From Deltaproteobacteria bacterium (GTDB lineage Bacteria > Desulfobacterota > Desulfobacteria > Desulfobacterales > Desulfosarcinaceae), in assembly GCA_021824175.1 (NCBI GenBank), contig JAKALP010000005.1, positions 212,335 through 276,334 of the forward strand: a stretch of 64,000 nucleotides of DNA, in the 5' to 3' direction. Both the position numbers and the translations under genes were made by a program. The notes below the pieces were generated by a model that did no database searches, was not told the DNA's origin, and was given only the letters and a program-made list of their open reading frames with translations. This document shows positions 46,104 through 56,035 of the stretch, piece by piece; positions within the stretch are counted from its first letter, which is position 1, and each line of letters opens with the position of its first letter.

Positions 46104-48673
46104 TATCTTCGCTTCTTCTTGCTCCAAGTCTCCCATACAAAGACGATGGGGCTGGCCACGAAAATCGAAGAGTAGGTGCCCACCACCACACCGATTAACA
46201 ACGCCAGCGCAAAATCGCGTAACAAGATTCCGCCCAGCACCAGCAATGCCAGCAGGACCAGCAGGACAGTACCCGAGGTGACCACGGTGCGGCTGAGGAC
46301 TTCGTTAATGCTTCGGTTGATTACTTCAGCCAGGGGTTGGCGGGGGCTTGTTCTTCTGTTCTCACGGATGCGATCGAACACCACCACGGTGTCGGTCAGA
46401 GAATATCCCGCTAGCGTCAAGAGAGCGGTGATCACTAACATCGTCATCTCTTTATCCAGCAAATAAAAGATGCCCAGCACCGTCAATACGTCATGAAAGG
46501 TGGCCACCGCCGCCGCGACCCCGTATCGCCGATTGAAGCGCCAGGCGATATAGACGATGATCCCCGCAAAGGAGATGAGGATGGCGATCAGCGCGGCGCG
46601 CTTGAGGGCTTGGCTCACCGAGGCGCCGATTTCTGTTTTGCTTTCGAGGACAAATTGCGCCTGGGGCGCGGCCTGCCGTAAAACAGCGCTGACCTTATCG
46701 GCGGAGGCCCCTACGGTTTGTTGCGCATTTTTTAGGCGAACGATCAGCACATTTTCCGATGGTACTTCCTGGAGCTCGTTTTCGGACAAGCCGTTTTGCG
46801 AAAGGGCCGTGCGAATCCGCTCCAGTTGAAACGGGTGCGCGGCCTTGTATTGCAGCAAGGCGCCGCCGGACAGCTCCACGCCGAGATTGGCTTTGCCCCG
46901 CTGGATCTGCACGCCGGCAAAGAGCCCCAACAGCACCAAGACAGTGGACAGCGCGAAGGCCATCCTGCGCAGTTTGATGAAATCCAGGTTGGTTTTGCGC
47001 AATACGTGCAGGAAATGAAAACCCTTGAGCCAATGCCTGAAATGCATGAAATCGTATGCGACCCGCGTGCCGTAAAGCGCGGTAAACAAGTTGAGCGCCA
47101 CGCCGATGCTCAGAGTGACCGCGAACCCCTTGATTGGTCCGGTGCCGAAAAGAAAAAGGGCCACGGCAGTAATCAGGGTGGTGACGTGGGCATCGATAAT
47201 GGTCCAGAACGCCTTGTCATAGCCGGATTGCACGCTGGTGTAGACCGGTTTGCCCAAGGCCAGTTCCTCGCGCATGCGTTCGAAAATCAGTACATTGGAA
47301 TCCACGGCCATGCCGATGGAGAGCACGATGCCCGCAATACCGGGCAGGGTCAGGGTAGCGTGCAGCAGGGAGAGCACGGCCACCATCAGCAGCAGATTGA
47401 GCATCAGGGCAAAATTGGCGATCACGCCCGAAATGCGGTAGTAAATTGCCATGAACAGCACCACCAGCACACCGCCCAACAGGGTGGAGAGCAGGCCCTT
47501 GTGAATGGAATCCTTCCCCAGCGAAGGCCCCACCGTGAGGTTCTGGACAATGTTCACCGGTGCGGGCAGGGCGCCAGCCCGCAGGACAATGGCCAGGTCG
47601 TGGGCTTGCTCGGCCGTGAATGAGCCAGTGATCTGGGCGTTGCCGCCGGTGATGGGCTCTTGGATGACCGGCGCCGACTGCACGATATTATCCAGAATGA
47701 TGGCCAGACGTTGGCCCACCCCCTGGCGGGTGATGCGTTCGAAGCGTTGCGCGCCCATCGGGTTGAAAGACAAACTGACATAGGGCTCGCCAAAACGCCC
47801 GCCAATGCGCACCTGGGCCGACTTGAGAGCCTCACCCGTCATCAAGGTGGCTTTTTTCAATAGGATCGGAAAGGTCTCGGTTGCGCCGGTCTGGTGATCG
47901 ACCCGCTTTTCGATGTAGATTTCGTCATCCGCCGGGATGTCGCTCTTCAGCGCGTCATTGAGTTGCTCATAGGTATAATCGGCCTTGAGACGCCCTGAGC
48001 GCAGGGCCTGGTCGATCAGGACAGGCAGATTGACCGAAGCATTGGCATCGACCATTTTGAACTCCAATTGAGCGGTGCGGCCGATGAGCTGCAAGGCCCG
48101 GTTGGGGTCTTTGATACCGGGCAGTTGAAGGGAAATCTCATCTTCTCCCTGCCGGGCGATGACCGGCTCTTCAACACCGAACTGATCGATGCGGTTGCGG
48201 ATGACCTCCAGGCTCTGCCTGACGGCATTGTCCTTGATGTTTTTCAGTTCGGCCTGGGAGAGGGTCAAATCCAGGGAGCCGTTGTCTTCACTGCCGGCCA
48301 CCGCGAGGTTGGGAAATTGTGCCGTCAGGATCTCCCTGACCTTTTGCATTGCGGCCGGATCTATCAATCGCAGATGGACCCGTTCAGGTTCGACATATTG
48401 CGGTTGCCGGAAACCCATGCCTTGTTGCCGGAGATTTTCGTGCAGATCCGCCACGGCGACCTCCAGTTGGTGGTGGACGGCGCGCGGAATATCCACTTTC
48501 AGAATCAGGTACATGCCCCCTTGCAGGTCGAGCCCCAGGCGCATGCCCTGGGTGGGCAATGGCTTTTTCCACCACGAGGGCAGCGGATGGAGGAGGGAAG
48601 GCAGCATGCAAATTATGGCGGCCGCCGTCAAAGCGGCCAATATCCAGAAACGGTTTCGAATATGTTTGGGCAT
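46103..48673 (-). CDS. secDF: Fused SecD-SecF protein translocase subunit
   Basis: 856 residues from the ATG at 48673 (GGAGG five bases upstream). The first half is SecD (N-terminal span, GLDLQGGMYLILKVD, large periplasmic P1 domain, then LTLPGIAGIVLSIGMAVDSNVLIFERMRE). The second half is SecF (ANLGVELSGGALLQYK, then DVLTVLGIFYLL, then GYSLTDTVVVFDRIRENRR). About 12 membrane segments. SecDF uses the proton or sodium motive force to pull secreted proteins across the inner membrane. Fused SecDF occurs in some lineages, whereas separate secD and secF are the rule in many Desulfobacterota. No yajC is seen adjacent. Confidence 0.94.
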   Translation of the reverse strand: MPKHIRNRFWILAALTAAAIICMLPSLLHPLPSWWKKPLPTQGMRLGLDLQGGMYLILKVDIPRAVHHQLEVAVADLHENLRQQGMGFRQPQYVEPERVHLRLIDPAAMQKVREILTAQFPNLAVAGSEDNGSLDLTLSQAELKNIKDNAVRQSLEVIRNRIDQFGVEEPVIARQGEDEISLQLPGIKDPNRALQLIGRTAQLEFKMVDANASVNLPVLIDQALRSGRLKADYTYEQLNDALKSDIPADDEIYIEKRVDHQTGATETFPILLKKATLMTGEALKSAQVRIGGRFGEPYVSLSFNPMGAQRFERITRQGVGQRLAIILDNIVQSAPVIQEPITGGNAQITGSFTAEQAHDLAIVLRAGALPAPVNIVQNLTVGPSLGKDSIHKGLLSTLLGGVLVVLFMAIYYRISGVIANFALMLNLLLMVAVLSLLHATLTLPGIAGIVLSIGMAVDSNVLIFERMREELALGKPVYTSVQSGYDKAFWTIIDAHVTTLITAVALFLFGTGPIKGFAVTLSIGVALNLFTALYGTRVAYDFMHFRHWLKGFHFLHVLRKTNLDFIKLRRMAFALSTVLVLLGLFAGVQIQRGKANLGVELSGGALLQYKAAHPFQLERIRTALSQNGLSENELQEVPSENVLIVRLKNAQQTVGASADKVSAVLRQAAPQAQFVLESKTEIGASVSQALKRAALIAILISFAGIIVYIAWRFNRRYGVAAAVATFHDVLTVLGIFYLLDKEMTMLVITALLTLAGYSLTDTVVVFDRIRENRRTSPRQPLAEVINRSINEVLSRTVVTSGTVLLVLLALLVLGGILLRDFALALLIGVVVGTYSSIFVASPIVFVWETWSKKKRR

Positions 48674-48851
48674 TCGCACCTCCCCCATCGATTCATCCTG
48701 CCGATTTCCCAGGATTCCACTGCGGCCCATCCGCGTTGAAATAAATTGCTATCGCCGGCCAGCATCGGTGGTTCATCCGGCGAACGCCTCAGTGGCGCCC
48801 GCCGGATGACGTTTATGCAGAAGCACCGGCGGCGGACAAATCGGCCGGGTC

Positions 48852-49280
48852 TCAGACCGACCAGGTCATAATGACGTCGCGGGTTTCATGATCCACTTTG
48901 ACCTTACGCACAATGGTGTGGCCATCGAAATAGGCCTTAACCGTGTAAGTACCGGCCGGCAGTTTGGCATAAAACCAAGGGCCTTCTGCCACGTTATGGA
49001 ACAATACATGGCCTTGCGGATTTTGAATCGTCACCATGACGTTGGAGAGATAATCACCGTTGGGCACATCGAAGATCAGTTTAAGGTTGTAGCCCTTGGC
49101 CATCTGATCCATTTGCTGCCGTTCGCTGAGACCCACGCCGCCCGAAAGAATGGCGAGATGGTTGCCTATCGTCTCTTGCTGTCCTTCAAATGGCGGCACG
49201 GAATTGTTCGCCGCCAGTGCCAGGGCTGCATTGGTCAATATAAAGCAGCCGACCATCAGACTCGTGATAATCTTTTTCAT
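48852..49280 (-). CDS. Periplasmic protein with carboxypeptidase-regulatory-like fold
   Basis: 142 residues. Signal peptide (MKKIITSLMVGCFILTNAALALAA) with cleavage probably after ALA. The mature part has a beta-sandwich pattern (YNLKLIFDVPNGDYLSNVMVT, then WFYAKLPAGTYTVKAYFDG, then R.VKV) like carboxypeptidase regulatory or PEGA-type domains. GGAGG precedes the ATG. No enzymatic motif. It may be a wall- or partner-binding module; its neighbours are secDF and HtrA, both envelope functions. Confidence 0.75.
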   Translation of the reverse strand: MKKIITSLMVGCFILTNAALALAANNSVPPFEGQQETIGNHLAILSGGVGLSERQQMDQMAKGYNLKLIFDVPNGDYLSNVMVTIQNPQGHVLFHNVAEGPWFYAKLPAGTYTVKAYFDGHTIVRKVKVDHETRDVIMTWSV

Positions 49281-49448
49281 TTCACTACCTCCATTAATAT
49301 ACTTCCATTGGTTCCCATAACGGGCGGCAGGTCTGTTCAGGGCTTAAACCCGCCGCCCAGCCTCCGGGAGAAGGTGCCGCGACCTTGATGATCGGCAGCG
49401 CGGCACCTTTGCCCGAATCATCCAAACCGTTTCAAGCAAAGGCCCGGC

Positions 49449-50933
49449 TTAGCGGGTGACTAACTGGGCATTTCCGCTTTGACCAGTGCGATGATCGATG
49501 GCGCTTAACACCACATTCTGGTTCGGCGGCAGTGCCTTGACGAGATTGGCAAATCCTTCGACGCCATTGACCGGTATATTATTGATGGCCAATAGGATGT
49601 CATCGACCTCGAAACCGGCCTGGGCCATGGGGCCATCGGACGTAAGGCTTTCAATAGCCACCCCGGAGCCTTGCTCCAGACCGTATTTGCGGGTCTCTTC
49701 CGCGCTCAGAGGGCGCACTGTCACTCCCAGACGCTCTTGCGCGGAAGCAGCCAGCTTCTTGGCTTCTTCCTGAAGGTTGCCGATCCGGACGGTTAAATCC
49801 TTGGTCTGCCCATCACGCATCACCGTGATGGCAGCCTTCTGGCCGATGGCTGCATCGGCCACGGCGTTCTGCAGATCCGAAGCATTTTCCACCGTCTTTC
49901 CCTCGAAGCGAGTGACCACATCGTTTTTCTTCAGACCGGCTTCATCGGCAGGACTGCCCTTGATCACATCGGCGATGAGAGCGCCCTTGATGTAGGAAAT
50001 CTTCGCGGACTTGGCCACCACCGGCGTCATATCCTCGATGCTGACGCCCAGCCAGCCACGTTCGACCTTGCCATGGGCGATCAATTCCCTGGCGATGTGT
50101 ACCGCCATGTTGCTTGGGATAGCGAAACCGATGCCCTGGAAACCGCCCGAGGTGGACTCGATGGCCGAGTTGACACCAATCACCTGCCCTTCCAGATTCA
50201 ACAGCGGTCCGCCGCTGTTGCCGGGGTTGATGGCCGCATCGGTCTGCAGATAATCCTGATAACTGGAAGGATCGAGGATCCCGCGGCGGTGTTTGGCGCT
50301 GATGATGCCCTGGGTCACGGTCTGATCCAGACCGCGTGGGTCTCCGATGGCTACCACCCAGTCGCCGATGGATAGCTTGTCGGAATCGCCGAAGGTGACA
50401 TGGGGCAGTTTTTCCCCGGTAGTAATTTTGACCACCGCCAGATCGGTTTTGGGATCAGTGCCCACGAGCTTGGCCGGGTATTGGCTGCCGTCGGCCAGGA
50501 TCACCTGGATCGTATTGGCGCCGGCCACCACGTGGTTGTTGGTCAGCACATAGCCATCCGCATCCATGATCATACCGCTGCCCAGTCCCATCAATTCGCG
50601 TTTGAATCTACGCGGCATATTGCGGGGCAAATTGAAAAAGAAGTGAAAGAAAGGATCGTGTTCGAATGGTTGCAAAGGGTTGTTGACGAATTTCTGCTGG
50701 GTGACTTCAATGTGAACCACTGCTGGCAGCGCGTCGCGCGCCACCTGGGCGATAGCCCCGCGAAAAGCGGACTGATTCACGACAGGCGCAGTTGAGCTGG
50801 TCGGAGCTTGCGTAACGGAGACCTGCGCTTGCGCCTGACCATTGTCGGCCTTGGAGCAGCCGGAAAATCCGAAGACCAGCAAAATCCCGGCGCCTAACAG
50901 TAGAACATATTTACTGACGATCTTCTTGCCCAT
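49449..50933 (-). CDS. htrA: HtrA/DegP-family periplasmic serine protease (lipoprotein)
   Basis: 494 residues. The N-terminus ends with a lipobox-like FGFSGCSKA, so it is probably a membrane-anchored lipoprotein. The catalytic triad is visible: His in TNNHVVAGAN, Asp in PKTDLAVVK and Ser in NPGNSGGPLLN. Two PDZ domains follow (about 290-390 and 400-490). Role: periplasmic quality control of misfolded proteins. AAGGAG precedes the ATG. A 22-bp tandem repeat lies directly upstream and may be an operator. Confidence 0.94.
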   Translation of the reverse strand: MGKKIVSKYVLLLGAGILLVFGFSGCSKADNGQAQAQVSVTQAPTSSTAPVVNQSAFRGAIAQVARDALPAVVHIEVTQQKFVNNPLQPFEHDPFFHFFFNLPRNMPRRFKRELMGLGSGMIMDADGYVLTNNHVVAGANTIQVILADGSQYPAKLVGTDPKTDLAVVKITTGEKLPHVTFGDSDKLSIGDWVVAIGDPRGLDQTVTQGIISAKHRRGILDPSSYQDYLQTDAAINPGNSGGPLLNLEGQVIGVNSAIESTSGGFQGIGFAIPSNMAVHIARELIAHGKVERGWLGVSIEDMTPVVAKSAKISYIKGALIADVIKGSPADEAGLKKNDVVTRFEGKTVENASDLQNAVADAAIGQKAAITVMRDGQTKDLTVRIGNLQEEAKKLAASAQERLGVTVRPLSAEETRKYGLEQGSGVAIESLTSDGPMAQAGFEVDDILLAINNIPVNGVEGFANLVKALPPNQNVVLSAIDHRTGQSGNAQLVTR

Positions 50934-51515
50934 GATTATTCTCCTTTTTGAATAGCCTGGTTGACATTTTTAAATAGCCTGCTTGACAACAGCTCAGGGT
51001 ATGTTGGCCGTATCGTTTCGTGCTCCGATCATCGGCATCCCGTGGCTGCGTCAACTGCTCATCGTTCATTCGATGATCTCCAAGCTAAACCACACATCGG
51101 TATCATCACAGAGGATTTCTTCCGATTATCCTGTAGTATTGAAGCAGAAAAACTTGTCCGGCATTGTCCTACACGATGGTGCAAAAGTAATTGGGTTTTC
51201 GGGTTTGGAATTTCACGACAAGCTATCTCAAAATACAGCGTCATGCTGGATGCCGGCTGGCTGGTAGAGACGGTCGCCGGCGGATAGTTTCAAGTCAAAC
51301 TATGCGCGGCACCGCGGATGGCAAATTGATGCTTCCCGGAGTAGGACAGCGCCGGACATCGGCGTAGGCTGCGTACCTACAACGAAAACAGAGCAACTCC
51401 CCTGTCAAACGCTTCTTTTCGTTCTTAAAGTGGGACCCAAAGTGATTTTGGGCGGAAAGCGGCGGGTTAACTGCTCGCGCGACAATATCAGGGTAGGCGG
51501 TAAAGGAATCCGGAA
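50934..51515. other. Intergenic region between divergent htrA and emrA
   Basis: No gene is supported in 582 bases. It holds the htrA-proximal tandem repeat (50945-50988) and the left half of the dispersed repeat (51218-51235, ACAAGCTATCTCAAAATA). Open frames here have no family resemblance. Confidence 0.5.
50945..50988. promoter_or_regulatory. Two tandem 22-bp repeats upstream of htrA
   Basis: TTTTTGAATAGCCTGGTTGACA (50945-50966) is followed at once by the same unit with two changes (50967-50988). The 22-bp period equals two helix turns, as in direct-repeat operators for response regulators. The array lies 12 bases upstream of the htrA ATG on the minus strand, overlapping the ribosome-site side. 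Confidence 0.55.
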
Positions 51516-52793
51516 ATGGCTCAACAACCAAATGAAAATGGCAATATGGCGGACGCGGCCGCGAAAGAAAATGGTCTCGGCGCAAGTACCGCGGGGCCGG
51601 GCGGCCGCCCTCCGGCGCGCCGGCGCTTTGCACTGAAGTCGCGGACCAGTCTGGTGCTGGCGGGCTTCATTGTTGCGTTCGCAATATGCGCCGGCTTCTA
51701 TTTCTGGTATAGCGGCCGCTATGAATCCACGGACGACGCCCAGGTCGACGGCCACATCGATCCGGTGAGCGCCCGGGTGGCCGGCCACATCGACCGGGTA
51801 TATGTGGATAACGGTCAAGCAGTAACGGCCGGCACCCTCCTGGCGACCATCGATTCCTCGGATTATCAAAACGATTATGATCACGCCAAAGCCGCCTATG
51901 ATCAGGCCGTGGCCGACGACCGGGCCGCTCAACTCGAAGCGCTGGTTACTGGGACCAACACCACCGACCGCATCGAGGAAACCCGCGCCGGCCTGAAAGT
52001 CGCCCAAACCAATATCGCCGCCAGCCAGCAAGCGCTGGAAGTGGCCCAGGCAGGACAGCGCCAAGCCCAGGCCCAAAACGAGCTGGCCAGTAAAAATCTG
52101 AAGCGCGCCGAACAATTGGTGCTCCAGAAAGTCATTTCCAGACAAAGCTACGATCAAGACGAAACCACGGCCCGATCCACGGCCGCGGCCTTGGCGGCCA
52201 GCCAAAGCAAGGTGGCCGCGGCAATCAAGCGGGTGGCCCAGGCCAAAGCCCAATTGGACCAGGCCCGGGCTGAATTGCAGGATGCCTTGAGCGGCCCCGA
52301 TCAGGTGGCGGCGGCCAAAGCCAAGGCGCAAAGCACGGCGGCCGCCGTTAAGAAGGCCCAGGCCACCCTGGCCCAGGCCCGCCTGAATCTGCAATACACC
52401 CACATCACCGCGCCCGCCAGTGGCATCATCGGCAACAAAGGCGTGGAAATCGGTCAGAATGTGTCGCCGGGCCAAGTGCTCATGGATCTGGTGCAGGTAG
52501 ATGATGTGTGGGTGACGGCTGATTTCAAGGAAACCCAGTTGCGCCGTATACGTGTCGGTCAGGCCGTCGACATCCATGTGGATGCTTACGGCAAGGATTA
52601 TAAAGGCCGCGTGGCGAGCATCGGTGCGGCCACGGGCGAGCAATTCAGTCTGTTTCCGCCGGAAAATGCCACTGGCAACTACGTCAAGGTGGTGCAACGC
52701 ATCCCCGTCAAAATTGTGTTCAACAGGGACGAAAATCGCAAGCATCGATTACGGCCCGGCATGTCCGTCGAACCCAAGGTTTGGATCCAATGA
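51516..52793 (+). CDS. emrA: EmrA/HlyD-type membrane fusion protein
   Basis: 425 residues. One membrane span (about 47-67, LVLAGFIVAFAICAGFYFWY), then YESTDDAQVDGHIDPVSARVAGHI and a lipoyl-like half, a long Ala/Gln/Lys-rich coiled coil with KAQATLAQARLNLQYTHITAPASGIIG, and a beta-barrel end (VDDVWVTADFKETQLRRIRVGQ). Periplasmic adaptor linking the MFS pump to an outer-membrane channel. AAGGA precedes the ATG. Its TGA overlaps the emrB ATG (ATGA). Confidence 0.92.
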   Translation: MAQQPNENGNMADAAAKENGLGASTAGPGGRPPARRRFALKSRTSLVLAGFIVAFAICAGFYFWYSGRYESTDDAQVDGHIDPVSARVAGHIDRVYVDNGQAVTAGTLLATIDSSDYQNDYDHAKAAYDQAVADDRAAQLEALVTGTNTTDRIEETRAGLKVAQTNIAASQQALEVAQAGQRQAQAQNELASKNLKRAEQLVLQKVISRQSYDQDETTARSTAAALAASQSKVAAAIKRVAQAKAQLDQARAELQDALSGPDQVAAAKAKAQSTAAAVKKAQATLAQARLNLQYTHITAPASGIIGNKGVEIGQNVSPGQVLMDLVQVDDVWVTADFKETQLRRIRVGQAVDIHVDAYGKDYKGRVASIGAATGEQFSLFPPENATGNYVKVVQRIPVKIVFNRDENRKHRLRPGMSVEPKVWIQ

Positions 52794-54388
52794 CCAATCA
52801 GGATGCCACCACCGTCGATTCCGCCCCGCCATCCGCGCCTGCGGTCTGGCGGCCGGCTTTCAATCCGTGGCTGATCGCAGCGGCGGTGATGCTGGCCACG
52901 TTCATGGAAGTGCTGGACACGTCAATCTCCGCCGTGGCGCTGCCGCATATTGCAGGGTCTTTGTCAGCCACCACGGACGAAGCGACCTGGGTGCTCACCA
53001 GTTACCTTGTCTCCAACGCCATCATCTTGCCGGCCAGCGGCTGGCTGGCCAACTATTTCGGTCGCAAGCGCTTTCTCCTGGGCAGTATCATCCTTTTTAC
53101 GTTTTCATCGCTGCTTTGTGGCTCGGCCCTCAGTCTGCCCATGCTGATTGCTTCACGCGTCATTCAGGGCGCGACCGGCGGCGCCCTGCAACCCATGTCC
53201 CAGGCCATCTTGCTGGAGAGTTTCCCGCCAGCAAAACGCGGCGAGGCCATGGCGGCCTTCGCCATCGGGGTGGTGGTGGCCCCAATCCTGGGACCTACCC
53301 TGGGGGGTTGGCTGACGGATAACTACTCGTGGCGCTGGGCCTATTACATCAATTTGCCGGTGGGATTGCTGGCGGTGATTCTGATCAATCTTCTGGTGGA
53401 GGATCCACCTTACCTGCGCAACGTGCGACCCAAAAAAATCGATGGCATCGGTTTCGGGTTGATGGCGGTGGGGCTGGGCACCCTGCAGATCCTGCTGGAC
53501 AAGGGCCAGGAACTGGATTGGCTGGCTTCCGCCGAGATCCGTTGGCTCGCGGGTATCAGCTTGGTGACCCTGATTGGTTTCATCGTGCGCGAACTCACCA
53601 CTCACGAGCCTATCGTACACCTGAATGTGTTCGCCAATCGCAATTTTGCCGTGGGTACATTTCTCGTGACCATGATCGGTGTCATCCTCTACAGCGCGAT
53701 CACGCTTCAGCCCCTTTACCTGCAGACCATGATGGGATACCCGGCCCTGGCGGCCGGTTGGGCGGTCAGCCCGCGTGGGCTGGGGGCCCTGCTGGCCATG
53801 CCCGTGGTGGGGGTACTGACGTCGCGCCTCGACATGCGTAAAATGATCGGCGTGGGGTTCATTCTTTTTACTCTTTCCATGTATATGCTCGGGGACATCA
53901 ACCTTCAGATTACGGCCTGGAGCATTGGTTGGCCAACATTCTGGACCGGCGTGGGCATGGGGTGCGCCTTTGTTCCGCTGGCCACGATCACCATGGGAGA
54001 TCTGCCCGAAAAGGAGATGGGCAACGCCGCCGGCTTGTTCAACTTGCAGCGCAATATCGGCGGCAGCATCGGAATTTCAATTACCACCACGTTACTGGCC
54101 CGCGAAGCCCAATCCTATCAGGCCGCCATGGCCGGCAAACTCGACCCGGCCAGCATGAATCTGGTCACCCGGCTGCACGCACTGGCGCATGCATTTGAAG
54201 GCCATTTCAATGCCGTGGAGGCCCTGCGCCGGTCACAGGCCACGATCTACGGCCATCTGCTGCAGCAGTCGATGCTCAAAGCCTATGTCCACGATTTCAG
54301 GCTGCTGGCCGTGATATCGCTGGTCTGCCTGCTGTGTGTCTTCTTCCTCAAACGCGTCAAGCCCGGTCGGAGGCCTGCCGTGCATTAA
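52790..54388 (+). CDS. emrB: EmrB/QacA-type MFS drug transporter (DHA2, 14 TM)
   Basis: 532 residues from the ATG at 52790, coupled to emrA by a 4-base overlap. DHA2 signature: ATFMEVLDTSISAVALPHIAGSL near the first helix, then NYFGRKRFLLGS, and the motif-C region GVVVAPILGPTLGGWLTDNYSWRWAYYINLPVG. About 14 membrane segments. With EmrA it should form a proton-driven efflux pump for hydrophobic compounds. No outer-membrane TolC-like gene or regulator lies next to the pair. Confidence 0.94.
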   Translation: MTNQDATTVDSAPPSAPAVWRPAFNPWLIAAAVMLATFMEVLDTSISAVALPHIAGSLSATTDEATWVLTSYLVSNAIILPASGWLANYFGRKRFLLGSIILFTFSSLLCGSALSLPMLIASRVIQGATGGALQPMSQAILLESFPPAKRGEAMAAFAIGVVVAPILGPTLGGWLTDNYSWRWAYYINLPVGLLAVILINLLVEDPPYLRNVRPKKIDGIGFGLMAVGLGTLQILLDKGQELDWLASAEIRWLAGISLVTLIGFIVRELTTHEPIVHLNVFANRNFAVGTFLVTMIGVILYSAITLQPLYLQTMMGYPALAAGWAVSPRGLGALLAMPVVGVLTSRLDMRKMIGVGFILFTLSMYMLGDINLQITAWSIGWPTFWTGVGMGCAFVPLATITMGDLPEKEMGNAAGLFNLQRNIGGSIGISITTTLLAREAQSYQAAMAGKLDPASMNLVTRLHALAHAFEGHFNAVEALRRSQATIYGHLLQQSMLKAYVHDFRLLAVISLVCLLCVFFLKRVKPGRRPAVH

Positions 54389-54391
54389 GAC

Positions 54392-56035
54392 CTATTGCCA
54401 GAGATCGGGCCGGCGCAATCTGGCCGGCGCGACGATGGGCATCGCGCCCACCTCTTGCAGCGCCGTCCGCTGGTAAACCCGGAATATTTGTTCAATAAAG
54501 GCTTCCCAGGCGACCGACCGGCGACGGCTCTCGGCATCCAATTGTTGAAAGGGCGGTTGGGCAAACTCCCGGGCCTGCCGGGCCAGCGCGCGGATTTCCT
54601 TCCCATCGGCGCCTTCCAGAAGATCTTCCAGAAATTGCTCGGGCGGGTAGAATTGCGCGGCCCGCCCCAGGTCGCGAAAGACCTGCATGAGAAGCACATT
54701 GCGCGGGCCTTCCCAGAGTTCATTGACGGCGGCATCCCGAAAAAGGCGCGGCAGGGCAGTAAAGTCTTCGATCACGCCGTTTCCCCCGAAAATGCTCATG
54801 GCTTGGCGCACGTGGTTTATGGCATCGTAAGCCAAGACCAATTTTTGGATAATGATCAATTCCCGCAGCAGAAAGTGCTTGCGTCGAAGTTCCAAAGGGG
54901 CATCCAATGCCAGACCGGGCCGCAGCCGTCCACCCAATTCCATGAAAAGTGAAAAAATCTTGAGCGACCCGGCCAAACTGCGTTGGGCGGTGGACACCAG
55001 GTCGCGCACCTGCTGGTTGGCCAGGGCCCAGGCGCCGATGGGCGCGCCGAAGACCTCGCGGAATTCGGCGTACAGTTGGGCCTCGCGGGCCGCGCGGGTC
55101 ATGCCGGCCGCGCTGGAGATGCCCACGGCAAGGCGCGACAGGCTCAACACGATGCCCACCACGTTGGCCACGCCGCGTTGGATGGGGCCCACCGGATAGG
55201 CCACGGCGCCGTTATAGGTCACCTCGGCGGTGGGTACTTCCACCGTGCCCATTTTCCATTTGATGCGGTTGATGCAAAACCCATTGCGGATCTCCTTTTC
55301 CTTGTCGCCCGGTAACCAGGACGGCACCACGAAGGTGCCGACCTCTTCGCGGCCGGTGACTTTGGCCGTGACCACCGCATAATCGGCATGAATGGCGGAA
55401 GTGAAGAATTTGGTGCCGTAGAGGCGATAGTGATGGCCATCGGGCACGGCCTCCAGCAGATTGGCCGGAATATTGGAGCCGCCCTGGATTTCGGTGACGA
55501 ATTGAGCGCCGATGCCGAACCGGCCGTCCAGGCCATCGGTGCAGTGCTCCAGGATAGCCCGCACCGGCGGGGTCTGGTCCTCGGGAAACTGCCGCATCAG
55601 CGCCACCAGCCCTTCGGTGCAGGCCATGGGGCACATCACCCCGAACTCCCCCAGTTGATGCAGCAGGTAGCGTTTGGTCAGGCTTTCCCAGGGGGAAACG
55701 CTGGAAGAGAAAAGAGCTTCGCTGAAGATCTCCTGTTCCAGTTGCAACGTTTCCGCTGCCCGCACGATGCGGTCGATGCGCTGGTTGTAGGCATTGTAGG
55801 GGACCAGGTACGGGCGCTTTTCAGGCGCGGCGCCGGCATCGGCCAAGGGCCGCCAGCGAAACGAAACCTTGGGTGCGAAGGTCCGCAGCTTACCATCGAG
55901 ATCCTCAAAGGCCGCGCCCGTGAAATGACGCAAAGCCTTTTGCAGAAAAGGATCATCGGCGTAGAAATCCAAGCCGTAAAGGGTGTTGATGAATGCATCG
56001 AATGAATAAGGGTTATTGCGGTCGGGAAGGGTCAT
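54392..56035 (-). CDS. Acyl-CoA dehydrogenase family protein (long, AidB-like branch)
   Basis: 547 residues. The acyl-CoA dehydrogenase fold is evident: CTEGLVALMRQF and GAQFVTEIQGGSN in the middle, then LRTAL-type C-terminal helices and AMSIFGGNGVIEDFTALPRLFRDA. NELWEGPRNVLL carries a Glu at the place of the usual EGT catalytic base region. It is about 160 residues longer than classical enzymes and resembles AidB or very-long-chain-type members. AAGGAGG precedes the ATG. Convergent with emrB, with only 3 bases between stops. The substrate is unknown. Confidence 0.85.
   Translation of the reverse strand: MTLPDRNNPYSFDAFINTLYGLDFYADDPFLQKALRHFTGAAFEDLDGKLRTFAPKVSFRWRPLADAGAAPEKRPYLVPYNAYNQRIDRIVRAAETLQLEQEIFSEALFSSSVSPWESLTKRYLLHQLGEFGVMCPMACTEGLVALMRQFPEDQTPPVRAILEHCTDGLDGRFGIGAQFVTEIQGGSNIPANLLEAVPDGHHYRLYGTKFFTSAIHADYAVVTAKVTGREEVGTFVVPSWLPGDKEKEIRNGFCINRIKWKMGTVEVPTAEVTYNGAVAYPVGPIQRGVANVVGIVLSLSRLAVGISSAAGMTRAAREAQLYAEFREVFGAPIGAWALANQQVRDLVSTAQRSLAGSLKIFSLFMELGGRLRPGLALDAPLELRRKHFLLRELIIIQKLVLAYDAINHVRQAMSIFGGNGVIEDFTALPRLFRDAAVNELWEGPRNVLLMQVFRDLGRAAQFYPPEQFLEDLLEGADGKEIRALARQAREFAQPPFQQLDAESRRRSVAWEAFIEQIFRVYQRTALQEVGAMPIVAPARLRRPDLWQ

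Noticed and set aside
45771..46136. N-terminal extension of PlsC to 46136
   Set aside because: It would overlap the secDF end and run through a dispersed repeat; the membrane helix and family start fit the ATG at 45770.
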